Source: Microbulbifer sp. YPW1
Lineage (GTDB): Bacteria > Pseudomonadota > Gammaproteobacteria > Pseudomonadales > Cellvibrionaceae
DNA length: 64,000 nucleotides
Direction: 5' to 3'
Assembly (NCBI RefSeq): GCF_013367775.1
Contig: NZ_CP055157.1
Location: 4,104,001 to 4,168,000, forward strand
Position numbers and translations under genes: made by a program. This document shows positions 47,354-55,582 of the stretch, in pieces. Under the pieces are notes generated by a model. The model saw nothing but the letters and a program-made list of their open reading frames with translations. It ran no database searches and was not told the DNA's origin. Every line of letters starts with the position of its first letter. The stretch's first letter is position 1.

Positions 47354-48019
47354 ATGGAAACAACAACAAAAACAGCCAAAGAACTCTACCTGGAAATCAA
47401 AGCCAATCCGGCGCGCAAGCGGTTTGGATTCGGCCGCAAGGCCGTACTGGTCAATATCGACCCGCAAAAGGCCTACACCCGTACCGATCTGTTCAAAACT
47501 GCCTACGAGACCGACCCCAACCAGCTGCACTATGTCAACGAGCTGGCCAAGGGCTTCCGCGCCCGGGGCTGGCCGGTGGTTTGGACCCATGTCGCGTACA
47601 TGGATTCCGGGGAGGATGCCGGTATCTGGGGAACCCGCACCGATACACCGGACTCCCTCCAGAACATCAAGTTTGACTCCACCCGCAGCGAGTTCGACGA
47701 TCGCCTGGAGATCGACCGCAAACGCGATGTCATTTACTGCAAGAAAATGCCCAGTGCATTTTTTGAAACCCAGTTGCAATCCCTGCTGGTCTGGCATCAG
47801 GTGGACACGGTCATTCTGACCGGTGGTTCTACTTCCGGCTGCATCCGCGCGACAGCCGTGGACAGCCTCTCCCGGGGCTACCGAACCATCGTTCCCGAGG
47901 AGTGCGTGGCCGATAAGCACGAAAGCTACCACTACGCCAACCTGACCGATCTGTCACTGAAATATGCCGACGTCGTCGATGTGGCCGAAGTCTTCCAGTG
48001 GCTGGAGCGAGGCGAATAA
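47354..48019 (+). CDS. Isochorismatase-family cysteine amidohydrolase
   Basis: The 221-residue protein has the catalytic triad of the N-carbamoylsarcosine amidase/maleamate amidase branch. The triad is Asp36 (VNIDPQKAY), Lys131 (CKKMPSAFF) and Cys163 (GGSTSGCIRATAVD). Maleamate amidase NicF belongs to this family, so the protein is a good candidate half-amidase acting after ring opening of a cyclic imide. Siderophore isochorismatase is unlikely because no enterobactin-type genes are nearby. GGGAG precedes the ATG. Its stop overlaps the next start (TAATG). Confidence 0.88.
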   Translation: METTTKTAKELYLEIKANPARKRFGFGRKAVLVNIDPQKAYTRTDLFKTAYETDPNQLHYVNELAKGFRARGWPVVWTHVAYMDSGEDAGIWGTRTDTPDSLQNIKFDSTRSEFDDRLEIDRKRDVIYCKKMPSAFFETQLQSLLVWHQVDTVILTGGSTSGCIRATAVDSLSRGYRTIVPEECVADKHESYHYANLTDLSLKYADVVDVAEVFQWLERGE

Positions 48020-49014
48020 TGACTGCGGATACCCCCCAGAAACCCGACCCCGGTTTCTACGACTACTGGCCCTATCACCAGCGCCCCAAGCTGACCTGGC
48101 CAAACGGTGCCAAAGTGGCTTTCTGGGTCGCGCCCAATATCGAGTTTTACGAACTGAACCCGCCGGCCAACCCCCACCGCAAAGCCTGGCCACAGCCGAG
48201 CCCGGCGGTGCCGGGATACAGTATTCGCGATTACGGCAACCGCGTCGGCCACATGCGCCAGATGGCATTGCTGGACAAATACGGCGTGCGCGGCTCCATC
48301 TCCCTGTCCACCGCCCTGTGCGACCACCATCCGGAAATCATTGAGCTGTGTCGCGAGCGCCAGTGGGAGTTTTTCAGTCACGGGATTTACAACACGCGCT
48401 ACACCTACGGCATGTCTGCCGAACAGGAGCGCAGCATGATCCGCGACTCCATGGAAACCATTTATCGCCATACCGGGCAGAAGTGTGCCGGCTATCTCGC
48501 GCCGGCACTGTCTCACTCGGAAGAGACCCTGGACCTGTTTGCGGAGGTGGGCACCGAGCTGTTCGGCAATGACGCCGGGTTTTATACCTGCGACCTGTTC
48601 CACGATGACCAACCCACTCCCATCAACCTGCGCAGCGGTAAGCGCTTTGTTTCGGTGCCCTACTCGCTGGAGATGAACGACACCATCGCCTACGTGGTGA
48701 ACAAGGTCGAGCCGCGCCGCTACGGACAGATGCTGAAAGAGAATTTCGACCGGCTTTACCAGGAGGGGGCAGAGAGCGGCACCGTAATGTGCATCCCCAC
48801 CCATAACTACCAGGTGAGCTGCCCGCATCGAATGCGCGCGTTCGAAGAAGCGCTGGAATACATTACCGGCCACTCCGATGTCTGGGTGACCACCGGCCGT
48901 GAAATCGCCGAATACTATCTCCAACACTATTACGATGCCGCGCGTGCGGATATTCAAACAAAGAGCCAAAGCACCCAGAGGGAACCGGCCAGCCCGGAGG
49001 TAAGCTGCCCATGA
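48019..49014 (+). CDS. PuuE/cyclic imidase-like hydrolase (copy 2)
   Basis: The 331-residue protein has TWPNGAKVAFWVAPNIEFYEL and IRDYGNRVGHMRQMALLDKYGVRG, features of the imidase-like branch of the polysaccharide deacetylase superfamily. EFFSHGIYNTRYTYG follows, with AGYLAPALSHSEETLDL after it. It is predicted to hydrolyse a cyclic amide or imide. I start it at the ATG at 48019, coupled to the amidase gene. It is coupled in turn to copy 3 by ATGA overlap. The C-terminal 20 residues are polar and probably disordered. Confidence 0.83.
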   Translation: MTADTPQKPDPGFYDYWPYHQRPKLTWPNGAKVAFWVAPNIEFYELNPPANPHRKAWPQPSPAVPGYSIRDYGNRVGHMRQMALLDKYGVRGSISLSTALCDHHPEIIELCRERQWEFFSHGIYNTRYTYGMSAEQERSMIRDSMETIYRHTGQKCAGYLAPALSHSEETLDLFAEVGTELFGNDAGFYTCDLFHDDQPTPINLRSGKRFVSVPYSLEMNDTIAYVVNKVEPRRYGQMLKENFDRLYQEGAESGTVMCIPTHNYQVSCPHRMRAFEEALEYITGHSDVWVTTGREIAEYYLQHYYDAARADIQTKSQSTQREPASPEVSCP

Positions 49015-49955
49015 GCAAACAGAAAGGCCTGGGGGCCGAACATCTGGAATATCCGCAACGCCACTACGGCATGGATCACGACCACTATCCATGGCAGATG
49101 CTCACGCAGCGGCAACCGGTACAGTGGGCCGAGGGAAAGCTCGCCCTTTGGGTGAATGTCAGCCTGCAGTTTTTCCCGCTCAACCAGCGTGGCAAACCCT
49201 TTCCACCACCCGGCGGCATGACCATGCCCTACCCGGATTTACGCCACTTTTCCCTGCGGGACTATGGCAACCGGGTGGGCATCTATCGCATTTTGCGTGC
49301 GCTGGACCGGTACGGCGTGCGCCCGACGTTTGCGGTCAACGGGGAGCTCGCACAGCGCACCCCGTACCTGATGCACATGCTGCGCGAACGCGGCGACGAG
49401 ATCATTGCACACGGCTGGAACATGGACTGCCCCCACTACGGCGGCCAGCCCCTCGATGAAGAAAAAAACCTGATGGGTAAAACCCTGGACGCCCTGCGAA
49501 AGGAAAGCGGACAAGCCGTTACCGGCTGGCTGAGTCCCGGCAAGGTTCACAGTGAAAATACACCAGCCCTGCTTGCAGAAAGTGGGGTCGAGTACTTCTG
49601 TGACTGGGTCAATGACGATATGCCCTACCGCTTCCACACCGGCAGTGGAGACCTCTGGGCCATGCCGCTGTCCACCGAGCTGGAGGACCAGTTCATCCTG
49701 CGCAACAACCTCCATTCGGAAACGTCCTACGCGGAGCAGATAGAAGATGCCTGTCGATTCCTGCTCGCGGAGGCGCGCCAGCAGGGAGGACGGATCCTCG
49801 CGCTCAACGTCCATCCGTGGATGCTGGGGCAACCGCACCGGATCAAATATTTCGAGCGCGTGCTGGAGTTCATCACCGCACAGCACGATGTGTTCAGCGC
49901 ACCTGCGAGCACACTGCTACAACAGTGTTCACAGCCGGAACTCGAGCCCGCATAA
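49011..49955 (+). CDS. PuuE/cyclic imidase-like hydrolase (copy 3)
   Basis: The 314-residue protein shares SLRDYGNRVGIYRILRALDRYGVRP with copy 2. EIIAHGWNMDCPHYGG and VTGWLSPGKVHSENTPALL are in matching places. Its N-terminal third differs (LWVNVSLQFFPLNQRGK), so copies 2 and 3 may form a heteromer or act on different rings. ATGA overlap with copy 2 indicates strict co-expression. Confidence 0.82.
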   Translation: MSKQKGLGAEHLEYPQRHYGMDHDHYPWQMLTQRQPVQWAEGKLALWVNVSLQFFPLNQRGKPFPPPGGMTMPYPDLRHFSLRDYGNRVGIYRILRALDRYGVRPTFAVNGELAQRTPYLMHMLRERGDEIIAHGWNMDCPHYGGQPLDEEKNLMGKTLDALRKESGQAVTGWLSPGKVHSENTPALLAESGVEYFCDWVNDDMPYRFHTGSGDLWAMPLSTELEDQFILRNNLHSETSYAEQIEDACRFLLAEARQQGGRILALNVHPWMLGQPHRIKYFERVLEFITAQHDVFSAPASTLLQQCSQPELEPA

Positions 49956-49978
49956 AGTGCCACTGGCATTTGACATAG

Positions 49979-49993
49979 AATGATATATCATTA
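49979..49993. promoter_or_regulatory. Predicted island operator 4 (gntR autoregulation)
   Basis: AATGATATATCATT (49979-49992) is a perfect 14-bp palindrome 33 bp upstream of the chosen gntR start. With the following A it gives the reference copy of the 15-bp island motif. Its position suggests that the GntR protein binds its own promoter. Confidence 0.7.
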
Positions 49994-50025
49994 TGCGCTT
50001 TCGACCGGGCGAAGGACACAATGCT

Positions 50026-50808
50026 ATGGATGCGGTAAAAACACTGTTCAGTAAACAGCAGCTGGAATCACTGACAGAAGAGTCGCACGCGCCACTCTAC
50101 TATCAACTGTATGCCCTGCTGAAAAATGCCATTCTGAACGGCACGCTCGAGCGCGGCGATCAGATGCCGACCGAGTTACAACTTGCTGAAGCTTTCGGTG
50201 TTTCCCGCATCACCGCCAAGCGCGCCATGGATGAGCTGGCGGGAGAGAGCCTGGTGGAGCGACGCCGCGGCAAAGGTACTCACGTTATTTATGAGTACAA
50301 GCAGCAGCCGGTAAAGGCTCCGCTGGTAGGCATGCTGCAGGAAATCGAAAGTATGGCGCGGCACTCCGACGTGGATGTCCGCTCCTGCGAGATGTTGCAA
50401 CCACCGGCAGAAATTCGCGAGGAACTCGGCCTCGGCACAGGCGAGACTGCGCTACTGCTGGAACGTACCCGTTCCCGCGACGGTGCCCCCTTCGGTTACT
50501 ACGTGAGCTGGACGGCAGGGTTGACCCGCAAGGTATCTGCCAAACAATTTGCCAAAACGCCGCGACTGGAAATTTTCCGCAAGCAGGGCCTGCAAATCAC
50601 CCACGTCACCCAGACTCTCAGCGCCGAGGCGGCCACCAGTGAAAGCGCACGCGAACTGGCGACCACAGTGGGGGCACCGTTACTCAGCCTGACCCGCCGC
50701 TCTTACAGCAAGGTGGACGGCAAAGAGCAACTGGTGGATCTCCTTCATGTGCTCTACCACCCCGACCGCTTCAAATACCAGATGGATCTGAAGGCAGACG
50801 AAATCTGA
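50026..50808 (+). CDS. GntR/UTRA (HutC-type) transcriptional regulator
   Basis: The 260-residue protein has an N-terminal GntR winged helix (PLYYQLYALLKNAILNGTLERGDQMPTELQLAEAFGVSRITAKRAMDEL, overlapping parts). A UTRA ligand domain follows, with ALLLERTRSRDGAPFGYYVSW and LLSLTRRSYS. HutC-type regulators are usually repressors released by a pathway metabolite. The ATG at 50026 has GAAGGA upstream; an alternative ATG at 49993 would overlap the operator. It is the only dedicated regulator seen in the island and the best candidate to bind the repeated motif. Confidence 0.92.
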   Translation: MDAVKTLFSKQQLESLTEESHAPLYYQLYALLKNAILNGTLERGDQMPTELQLAEAFGVSRITAKRAMDELAGESLVERRRGKGTHVIYEYKQQPVKAPLVGMLQEIESMARHSDVDVRSCEMLQPPAEIREELGLGTGETALLLERTRSRDGAPFGYYVSWTAGLTRKVSAKQFAKTPRLEIFRKQGLQITHVTQTLSAEAATSESARELATTVGAPLLSLTRRSYSKVDGKEQLVDLLHVLYHPDRFKYQMDLKADEI

Positions 50809-50814
50809 TTCCGG

Positions 50815-51564
50815 TCAGGTAACAGTACCTACCGTTGAGGGTGAGGAAGCAATGGCGTGTGGCCAGAGCTGCTCACCCGGCCAAATCCCCTCCAGTTTTT
50901 TCAGACGGACAGTCCATTCACTGCTCCCCTGCCGCCAGCAGTACTCCCGCAAAAGCCCCTGTCGCAAGCGATAAATCACACCGTCTTCATAGCGACCGCC
51001 CGAGTATTCGAAACAGTCCAGTGACTCGCCAGCGTACTCACCGGCTTCAGTGTTTAGATAGCGCACACGACGCCCGGAGAACTCAGGTGTAAATATTTTT
51101 TCGGTCTGTGCAGGCTCCCGGATCCAGGGAACCAAAATACGTGCCTCGCCGCCGTCCTGTGCCATCATTTTTCCCAGTAACTGCCCCGCAAAAATACGCA
51201 GCAGCGGGAAATACAGCGCCCCCGTAATCGCAATACTTCTAGACGGGCTTCCGGCACTGCGAAAACGGTAGACGCCATCGTTATGGCACCCTTCCCCGGC
51301 ACGGTAGCAAGCCATAGCGACACACGCCTTACGCCCAACATCAAGCCAGCGCAACACACAGCGCTTGATCTCCCCACCAGCCACCTCAGCATGCGCGGAT
51401 ATCACCACCGACAGGGCCGGTATCTCGCGCTGACTGCTAAGCCGGAACCCGCCGGCCTTGCGAGACAGCGCCCAGGATTCACTAATCGGCACAGGCACAC
51501 CATCGCACAGGTATTCATATTCCCCCCGGGCCAGCACATCACCTTCCCCGCCGCAACGATTCAA
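50815..51564 (-). CDS. Unknown protein coupled to the double nitrilase
   Basis: The 249-residue protein starts with TTG inside the stop region of the nitrilase gene (TTGA overlap), with GAGGAAGC upstream. I recognise no family. It seems rich in beta strands (GVYRFRSAGSPSRSIAITGALYFPLL, then YEDGVIYRLRQGLLREY) and has no signal peptide or membrane helix. A lipocalin-like ligand-binding fold is possible but unproven. The coupling suggests joint action with the nitrilase. Confidence 0.6.
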   Translation of the reverse strand: MNRCGGEGDVLARGEYEYLCDGVPVPISESWALSRKAGGFRLSSQREIPALSVVISAHAEVAGGEIKRCVLRWLDVGRKACVAMACYRAGEGCHNDGVYRFRSAGSPSRSIAITGALYFPLLRIFAGQLLGKMMAQDGGEARILVPWIREPAQTEKIFTPEFSGRRVRYLNTEAGEYAGESLDCFEYSGGRYEDGVIYRLRQGLLREYCWRQGSSEWTVRLKKLEGIWPGEQLWPHAIASSPSTVGTVT

Positions 51565-53258
51565 AGCGTCGCTTCCTCTGTCACCAGCAGGCGTGCGGTA
51601 GATTGGTGCGCGCGACTGCGCAGCAGGTGCGTATTAGCGGAGATCATTTTGTTGGCGGCTGCCTGCGGATGCAGGCTCCCGATGGTGACTTCGCCGGCTT
51701 GCAAAGTGACCAGCGGCTTGTTGATATTGCCATCGAAGCGGCGCTCCGGCCACGGTGTCATCAGGGTAAATTCCCGCTCCAGACTGGCAAGCATTCCCCC
51801 CCTACCACCGAGAGCCGAGGAAGCCAGGCAGACGCGATTTTCCGCAGCGCGCGCGGAAAACAGTAACGGTAAATCACGCAGGCGTCCTGCGCGACCCGCA
51901 GCCTCTGGCGACAGTGGCGCCAGTAAACAGTGCGCCCCTGCAAGGGCCGCCATACGCGCCAGCTCCGGATAAAGACTGTCGTTACCCACCAGGATCGCCA
52001 CGCGTCCCCAGGACAAATCCACCACCTGAAGCTCGCGGCCCGCCGGTCGCAACCCGAGCGGACATCGATGAATCTGCGGCTGCGCCATTCGGCGGCCACC
52101 ACCATCCAGTAACACCCCGGTATGCTGCCAGCCATTTTCCCCCCGCTCGATAATAGTGGTGCATACCTGGATGTCCTTTTCCCGGCAGACTTCCACGATT
52201 TGCGCTTCCGCTTCACGGCACAGTGCCGCTGTCAGGGCCCAGTCGTGCGCAGCGCTGCGCACCGGGAATATCGCGGGCAGCAAAGCCAGCTCGACGGTTT
52301 GCGGTAGCGCACGCAACAGGTCTGTCGCACGAACAATCGCCCCAAGCCCCTCGCCCTCAGGGTCCAGCAGGGCAACCTCAATGTACTGGGCGGCATCAGA
52401 AGCGGGATCACAGGCCTGCCCTGCGAGCGGCTCGTAGAGCGACGGTCTGCGGCGAGCCAAAGCCCCCAGGCTCAACTGTTGACGCTCACCGCGTTCGGGC
52501 AGGTCTGCATATACCACTGCCTCCTGACCGCGCGCACTCGCTGCCAACGCATTGCCGTCGGGCCCGACCACCTGACTCTCGCCTGCCCCGTACAGCAATG
52601 CCTCAGGGATCGCCGTCATTACACTCACTGATGGAATCTCCTCGGCGGGAACCAGCGGCCCCACCTTGTTGGCCGCCACCAGGAACAGGCGATTTTCAGC
52701 AGCCCGGGCCCGCACATGCAGGCTGGCTTCGTCGAAAGCAAAAGAATTGAGGGAATTGCACAGCAGGTCGGCCCCCGCCAGTGCCAGGCGTCGCGAAGGT
52801 TCAAAGCTGATGCCATCGCGGCAGGCAATAAAGCCGATTTTTCCGAGCTCCGTATCCACTAGCCCACCTGCACGGGTAGCCGGGACAAAAAAGTCATTTT
52901 CATGCCCCATCAGACTCTGCTTGTCCGCTTCACCAAGCAGGCTCCCATCGGGACCGTACAGCAGAGAGGTGACGGTAATTGCGGGAGCCTCTCGTCGCAG
53001 GGAAACGTTGATCAGTATGTAGCAGCGATAGCGCTGTGCGCGCTCGGCAATAGCGCTTAGAAAATCACCTTCCAGAGTAACGGCGCAGTCCCACGCCTGC
53101 TCCTGGTCTCGATACCACGAAATGTGATTACAGAATTCCGGCAACACCATCAGGCGCGCACCTCCTGCAGCGGCGACATCGATCATACGCAAACAGGTGT
53201 TGAGGTTGTCGGTGATATCCGTACCCGTCGCGAACTGCAATGCAGCAACCCTTGGCAT
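51561..53258 (-). CDS. Tandem nitrilase-superfamily amidohydrolase with degenerate second domain
   Basis: The 565-residue protein contains two carbon-nitrogen hydrolase domains. The first keeps the Glu41-Lys113-Cys146 triad (VLPEF, EADKQSL, FIACRDG). In the second, all three positions are changed: Ala329, Gln395 and Asn426 replace Glu, Lys and Cys. The C-terminal copy is therefore probably structural or regulatory. The family hydrolyses amides, carbamoyl groups or nitriles. I chose the ATG at 53258, which has GGGGG five bases upstream; an earlier GTG/ATG adds a short non-family tail. It is divergent from the NOL-like SDR across a shared operator. Confidence 0.85.
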   Translation of the reverse strand: MPRVAALQFATGTDITDNLNTCLRMIDVAAAGGARLMVLPEFCNHISWYRDQEQAWDCAVTLEGDFLSAIAERAQRYRCYILINVSLRREAPAITVTSLLYGPDGSLLGEADKQSLMGHENDFFVPATRAGGLVDTELGKIGFIACRDGISFEPSRRLALAGADLLCNSLNSFAFDEASLHVRARAAENRLFLVAANKVGPLVPAEEIPSVSVMTAIPEALLYGAGESQVVGPDGNALAASARGQEAVVYADLPERGERQQLSLGALARRRPSLYEPLAGQACDPASDAAQYIEVALLDPEGEGLGAIVRATDLLRALPQTVELALLPAIFPVRSAAHDWALTAALCREAEAQIVEVCREKDIQVCTTIIERGENGWQHTGVLLDGGGRRMAQPQIHRCPLGLRPAGRELQVVDLSWGRVAILVGNDSLYPELARMAALAGAHCLLAPLSPEAAGRAGRLRDLPLLFSARAAENRVCLASSALGGRGGMLASLEREFTLMTPWPERRFDGNINKPLVTLQAGEVTIGSLHPQAAANKMISANTHLLRSRAHQSTARLLVTEEATL

Positions 53259-53324
53259 AGTTTCCCCCATTCGATGATTGCGTAAAGGAACCGCGATATT
53301 TACTATCAACCCAACAATTGTACT

Positions 53325-53339
53325 ATTGTTATATCTTTA
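53325..53339. promoter_or_regulatory. Predicted island operator 5 (nitrilase/SDR divergent promoter)
   Basis: ATTGTTATATCTTTA differs from operator 1 at a single base. AACAAT six bases before it mirrors ATTGTT, giving an inverted repeat. It sits near the middle of the 131-bp gap between the two divergent starts, about 50 bp from the SDR start and 66 bp from the nitrilase start. Confidence 0.65.
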
Positions 53340-53389
53340 TTACACTAGCGAAAACACACCCCTCCACTACGGCATCGGGAACCCGCAAT

Positions 53390-54187
53390 ATGGCAAACAT
53401 CGTCATCACTGGCAGTACCAAGGGTATCGGTTTCGGCCTGGCCAAGGCCTTCCTCGCAACCGGTCACAAAGTTGTTATCAGCGGTCGCAGCGAAAAGAGC
53501 GTGCGCGATGCCCTGGAGCGCCTGCAAACACCGGCCTGCAAGTGTCAGGGGTTCGCCTGTGACACCAGTGACCCAGAACAGGTAAACGCTTTGTGGCAGT
53601 TTGCACACACATCCCTCGGCAGCGTGGATATCTGGGTCAACAATGCAGGCCTTGCGCGAACTGGCTGGTCAATCCTGGATATTCCCCAGGAAGAAATTTC
53701 GGCAATGGTCCACACCAATCTGATGGGAACCATCAACGGTTGTCGTGTAGCGGCAACCGGCATGCAGCAACAGGGGCACGGCAAGATTTTCAATATGCTT
53801 GGCGGCGGCAGCGACGGGGAATATTTTCCGGGAATGGGCATTTACGGTAGTACCAAGCGCGGGCTGGACTATTTTACCGATGCCCTCGCCAAGGAGCTGA
53901 AACCCAGTGGCATACTGGTGGGGAAAATACGCCCGGGAATGGTCGTCACCGAAGCGATCATCCGGGAAGCCAAGGCCAATCCGGAGCGGTTTGCCCGCTC
54001 GCGGAAATTTATGAACAACCTGGTGGATCAGGTAGATACCGTTGCGGCCTATCTGGCCGGGAAAATACTCGACTGCAACAAGAGTGGTGAAAAGATCCGC
54101 TGGCTGACCGGTGGGAAAATGGCCGCACGCATGTTGGTAGGCATGGTACGCAAGCGCGAAGACCAGTTCGCGCGGCACGGACTGTAA
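53390..54187 (+). CDS. SDR resembling plant chlorophyll b reductase (NYC1/NOL)
   Basis: The 265-residue SDR has NIVITGSTKGIGFGLAKAFL at the start, NNAG, FNMLGGGSDG, and the catalytic YGSTKRG with Tyr and Lys. From memory, plant NYC1/NOL reads VVITGSTKGLGKALAREFL, GIACDVCKPEDVE, INIWINNAG, FNMDGAGS, YGSTKCGL and SPGMVLTELL. Matching pieces here are GFACDTSDPEQV, VDIWVNNAG, FNMLGGGS, YGSTKRGL and RPGMVVTEAI in the same order. NYC1/NOL reduce the 7-formyl group of chlorophyll b. The gene leads the operon that contains the RCCR-like gene. Function on a tetrapyrrole is inference. Confidence 0.8.
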   Translation: MANIVITGSTKGIGFGLAKAFLATGHKVVISGRSEKSVRDALERLQTPACKCQGFACDTSDPEQVNALWQFAHTSLGSVDIWVNNAGLARTGWSILDIPQEEISAMVHTNLMGTINGCRVAATGMQQQGHGKIFNMLGGGSDGEYFPGMGIYGSTKRGLDYFTDALAKELKPSGILVGKIRPGMVVTEAIIREAKANPERFARSRKFMNNLVDQVDTVAAYLAGKILDCNKSGEKIRWLTGGKMAARMLVGMVRKREDQFARHGL

Positions 54188-54238
54188 CCGGCAAAAATAA
54201 CACTCGGGCAGCATCCCGCACACATGAGGCAATCGACG

Positions 54239-55573
54239 ATGGCTCAACCGCACTGGCTTGGTATCCAACTAGCGTCGGGGGTTTCCCGCGGCAACTTTGC
54301 CACCTACTTGTTTGCTGTATTCATTTCCTCGGGGTATGCCGGCGCACTCTCGGTACTACAGCCCGGGCTGTTACATGTCATGGGGATCGCGGCAGATACC
54401 CAGGCCATGCTCACCGGTTATCTGGGGGCGCTGCAAGAGCTGGTATTCATTCTTTTGCTCGGCGCCGCAGGTGCGCTTTCCGATCGCATTGGCCGCCGCC
54501 CGGTTTACGTTTTTGGCCTGGCCGTTACCGGTATCGGCTTCACGCTGTACCCCCACGCCAGTTCCATTACACAGCTTGTCGTGTTCCGCCTGCTCGTAGC
54601 GGTCGGTAGTGCGGCCATGATCGGCATGATGGTGACAGTGGTAGCGGACTACGCTGCCGAGCGCTCCCGCGGGCGCGCCAACGGGCAACAGGCGTTGGCA
54701 GCCACCCTCGGCGCCTTTATCCCGCCGGTGCTCGCAAGCTTGCCGAAAGTATTCAGCAGCCAGGGATTGGATGAACTCGCCGCGCAGCAGTGGACCTTTG
54801 CGGTGGGCGGTGCGCTGGGCATGGTTGCCGCAGCTGTGGTCCTTGCGGGTCTGGCTCCGAAAGTTGTACAAGCAACGACCACAGCACGGGAGTCCTTCAA
54901 AAACACAATACTCGGTGGTCTGCGGGCTGCGCGTGATCCCCAAACTGCTCTTTCTTACGGCGCGGCGTTTATATCCCGCGGCGACCTCGCTGTGACCGGC
55001 GCGTTCATCTCTTTATGGCTGGTGCAATACGGCACCCGCGAACTGGGACTCACCGCCAGCGAGGCGATGTTCCAGCTGGCGGTACCGCGGGTACTGGCAA
55101 CCGTAGCCGGCGCCCTGCTCGGCTCCCTGATCATGGGACGCATCGCCGATCGCACCTCCCGCGTGACCGCTGTGGCCATGGCCTCGGGGCTCGCCGCCGC
55201 AGTGTACAGCGCCGTGTTCCTGATTTCCGACCCTTCCGCAGACTGGGTAATCGGCCTGCTATTTGTCATGGGTATTGCCGAGATCAGCGCCTTTGTCAGC
55301 AGCCAGGCCCTGGTTGGCCAACAAGCACCGGAAGCATACCGCGGGGCAACCATTGGCTTCTTCGGCGTTGCCGGCGCCTTCGGGATTCTGTTGGGCACCT
55401 CTGGCGGCGGTGTGCTGTTTGCAAAAATTTCTCCAAGTGCCCCTTTTGTACTATTCGGTGCACTCAATTTTGCGGTATTTGTATGGAGCATGTGGCTTCG
55501 CAAAAGACTGAACAATAAAACAGCGGAACCTGCCCAGGCTCCCGCATCAGCAATATCAACCAGCCAAATATGA
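54239..55573 (+). CDS. Major facilitator superfamily transporter
   Basis: The 444-residue protein has 12 predicted membrane segments and the MFS motif A-like GALSDRIGRRPVYVFG after helix 2. A second copy, GRIADRTSRVTAVAM, is in the C-half. It would move an organic compound across the inner membrane, either importing a pathway substrate or exporting a product. The ATG at 54239 has AGG nine bases upstream; the ATG at 54224 is an alternative. It lies between the NOL-like SDR and the RCCR-like gene, nine bases from the latter. Confidence 0.88.
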   Translation: MAQPHWLGIQLASGVSRGNFATYLFAVFISSGYAGALSVLQPGLLHVMGIAADTQAMLTGYLGALQELVFILLLGAAGALSDRIGRRPVYVFGLAVTGIGFTLYPHASSITQLVVFRLLVAVGSAAMIGMMVTVVADYAAERSRGRANGQQALAATLGAFIPPVLASLPKVFSSQGLDELAAQQWTFAVGGALGMVAAAVVLAGLAPKVVQATTTARESFKNTILGGLRAARDPQTALSYGAAFISRGDLAVTGAFISLWLVQYGTRELGLTASEAMFQLAVPRVLATVAGALLGSLIMGRIADRTSRVTAVAMASGLAAAVYSAVFLISDPSADWVIGLLFVMGIAEISAFVSSQALVGQQAPEAYRGATIGFFGVAGAFGILLGTSGGGVLFAKISPSAPFVLFGALNFAVFVWSMWLRKRLNNKTAEPAQAPASAISTSQI

Positions 55574-55582
55574 GTTATTGAT

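Noticed and set aside
47354..48019. Siderophore-type isochorismatase
   Set aside because: No 2,3-dihydroxybenzoate or NRPS genes are present, and the motif fits the amidase branch.
43448..49955. Purine or allantoin catabolism as the role of the PuuE-like genes
   Set aside because: No uricase, allantoicase, ureidoglycolate or xanthine dehydrogenase genes are nearby, and three diverged copies sit among CoA-ester enzymes.
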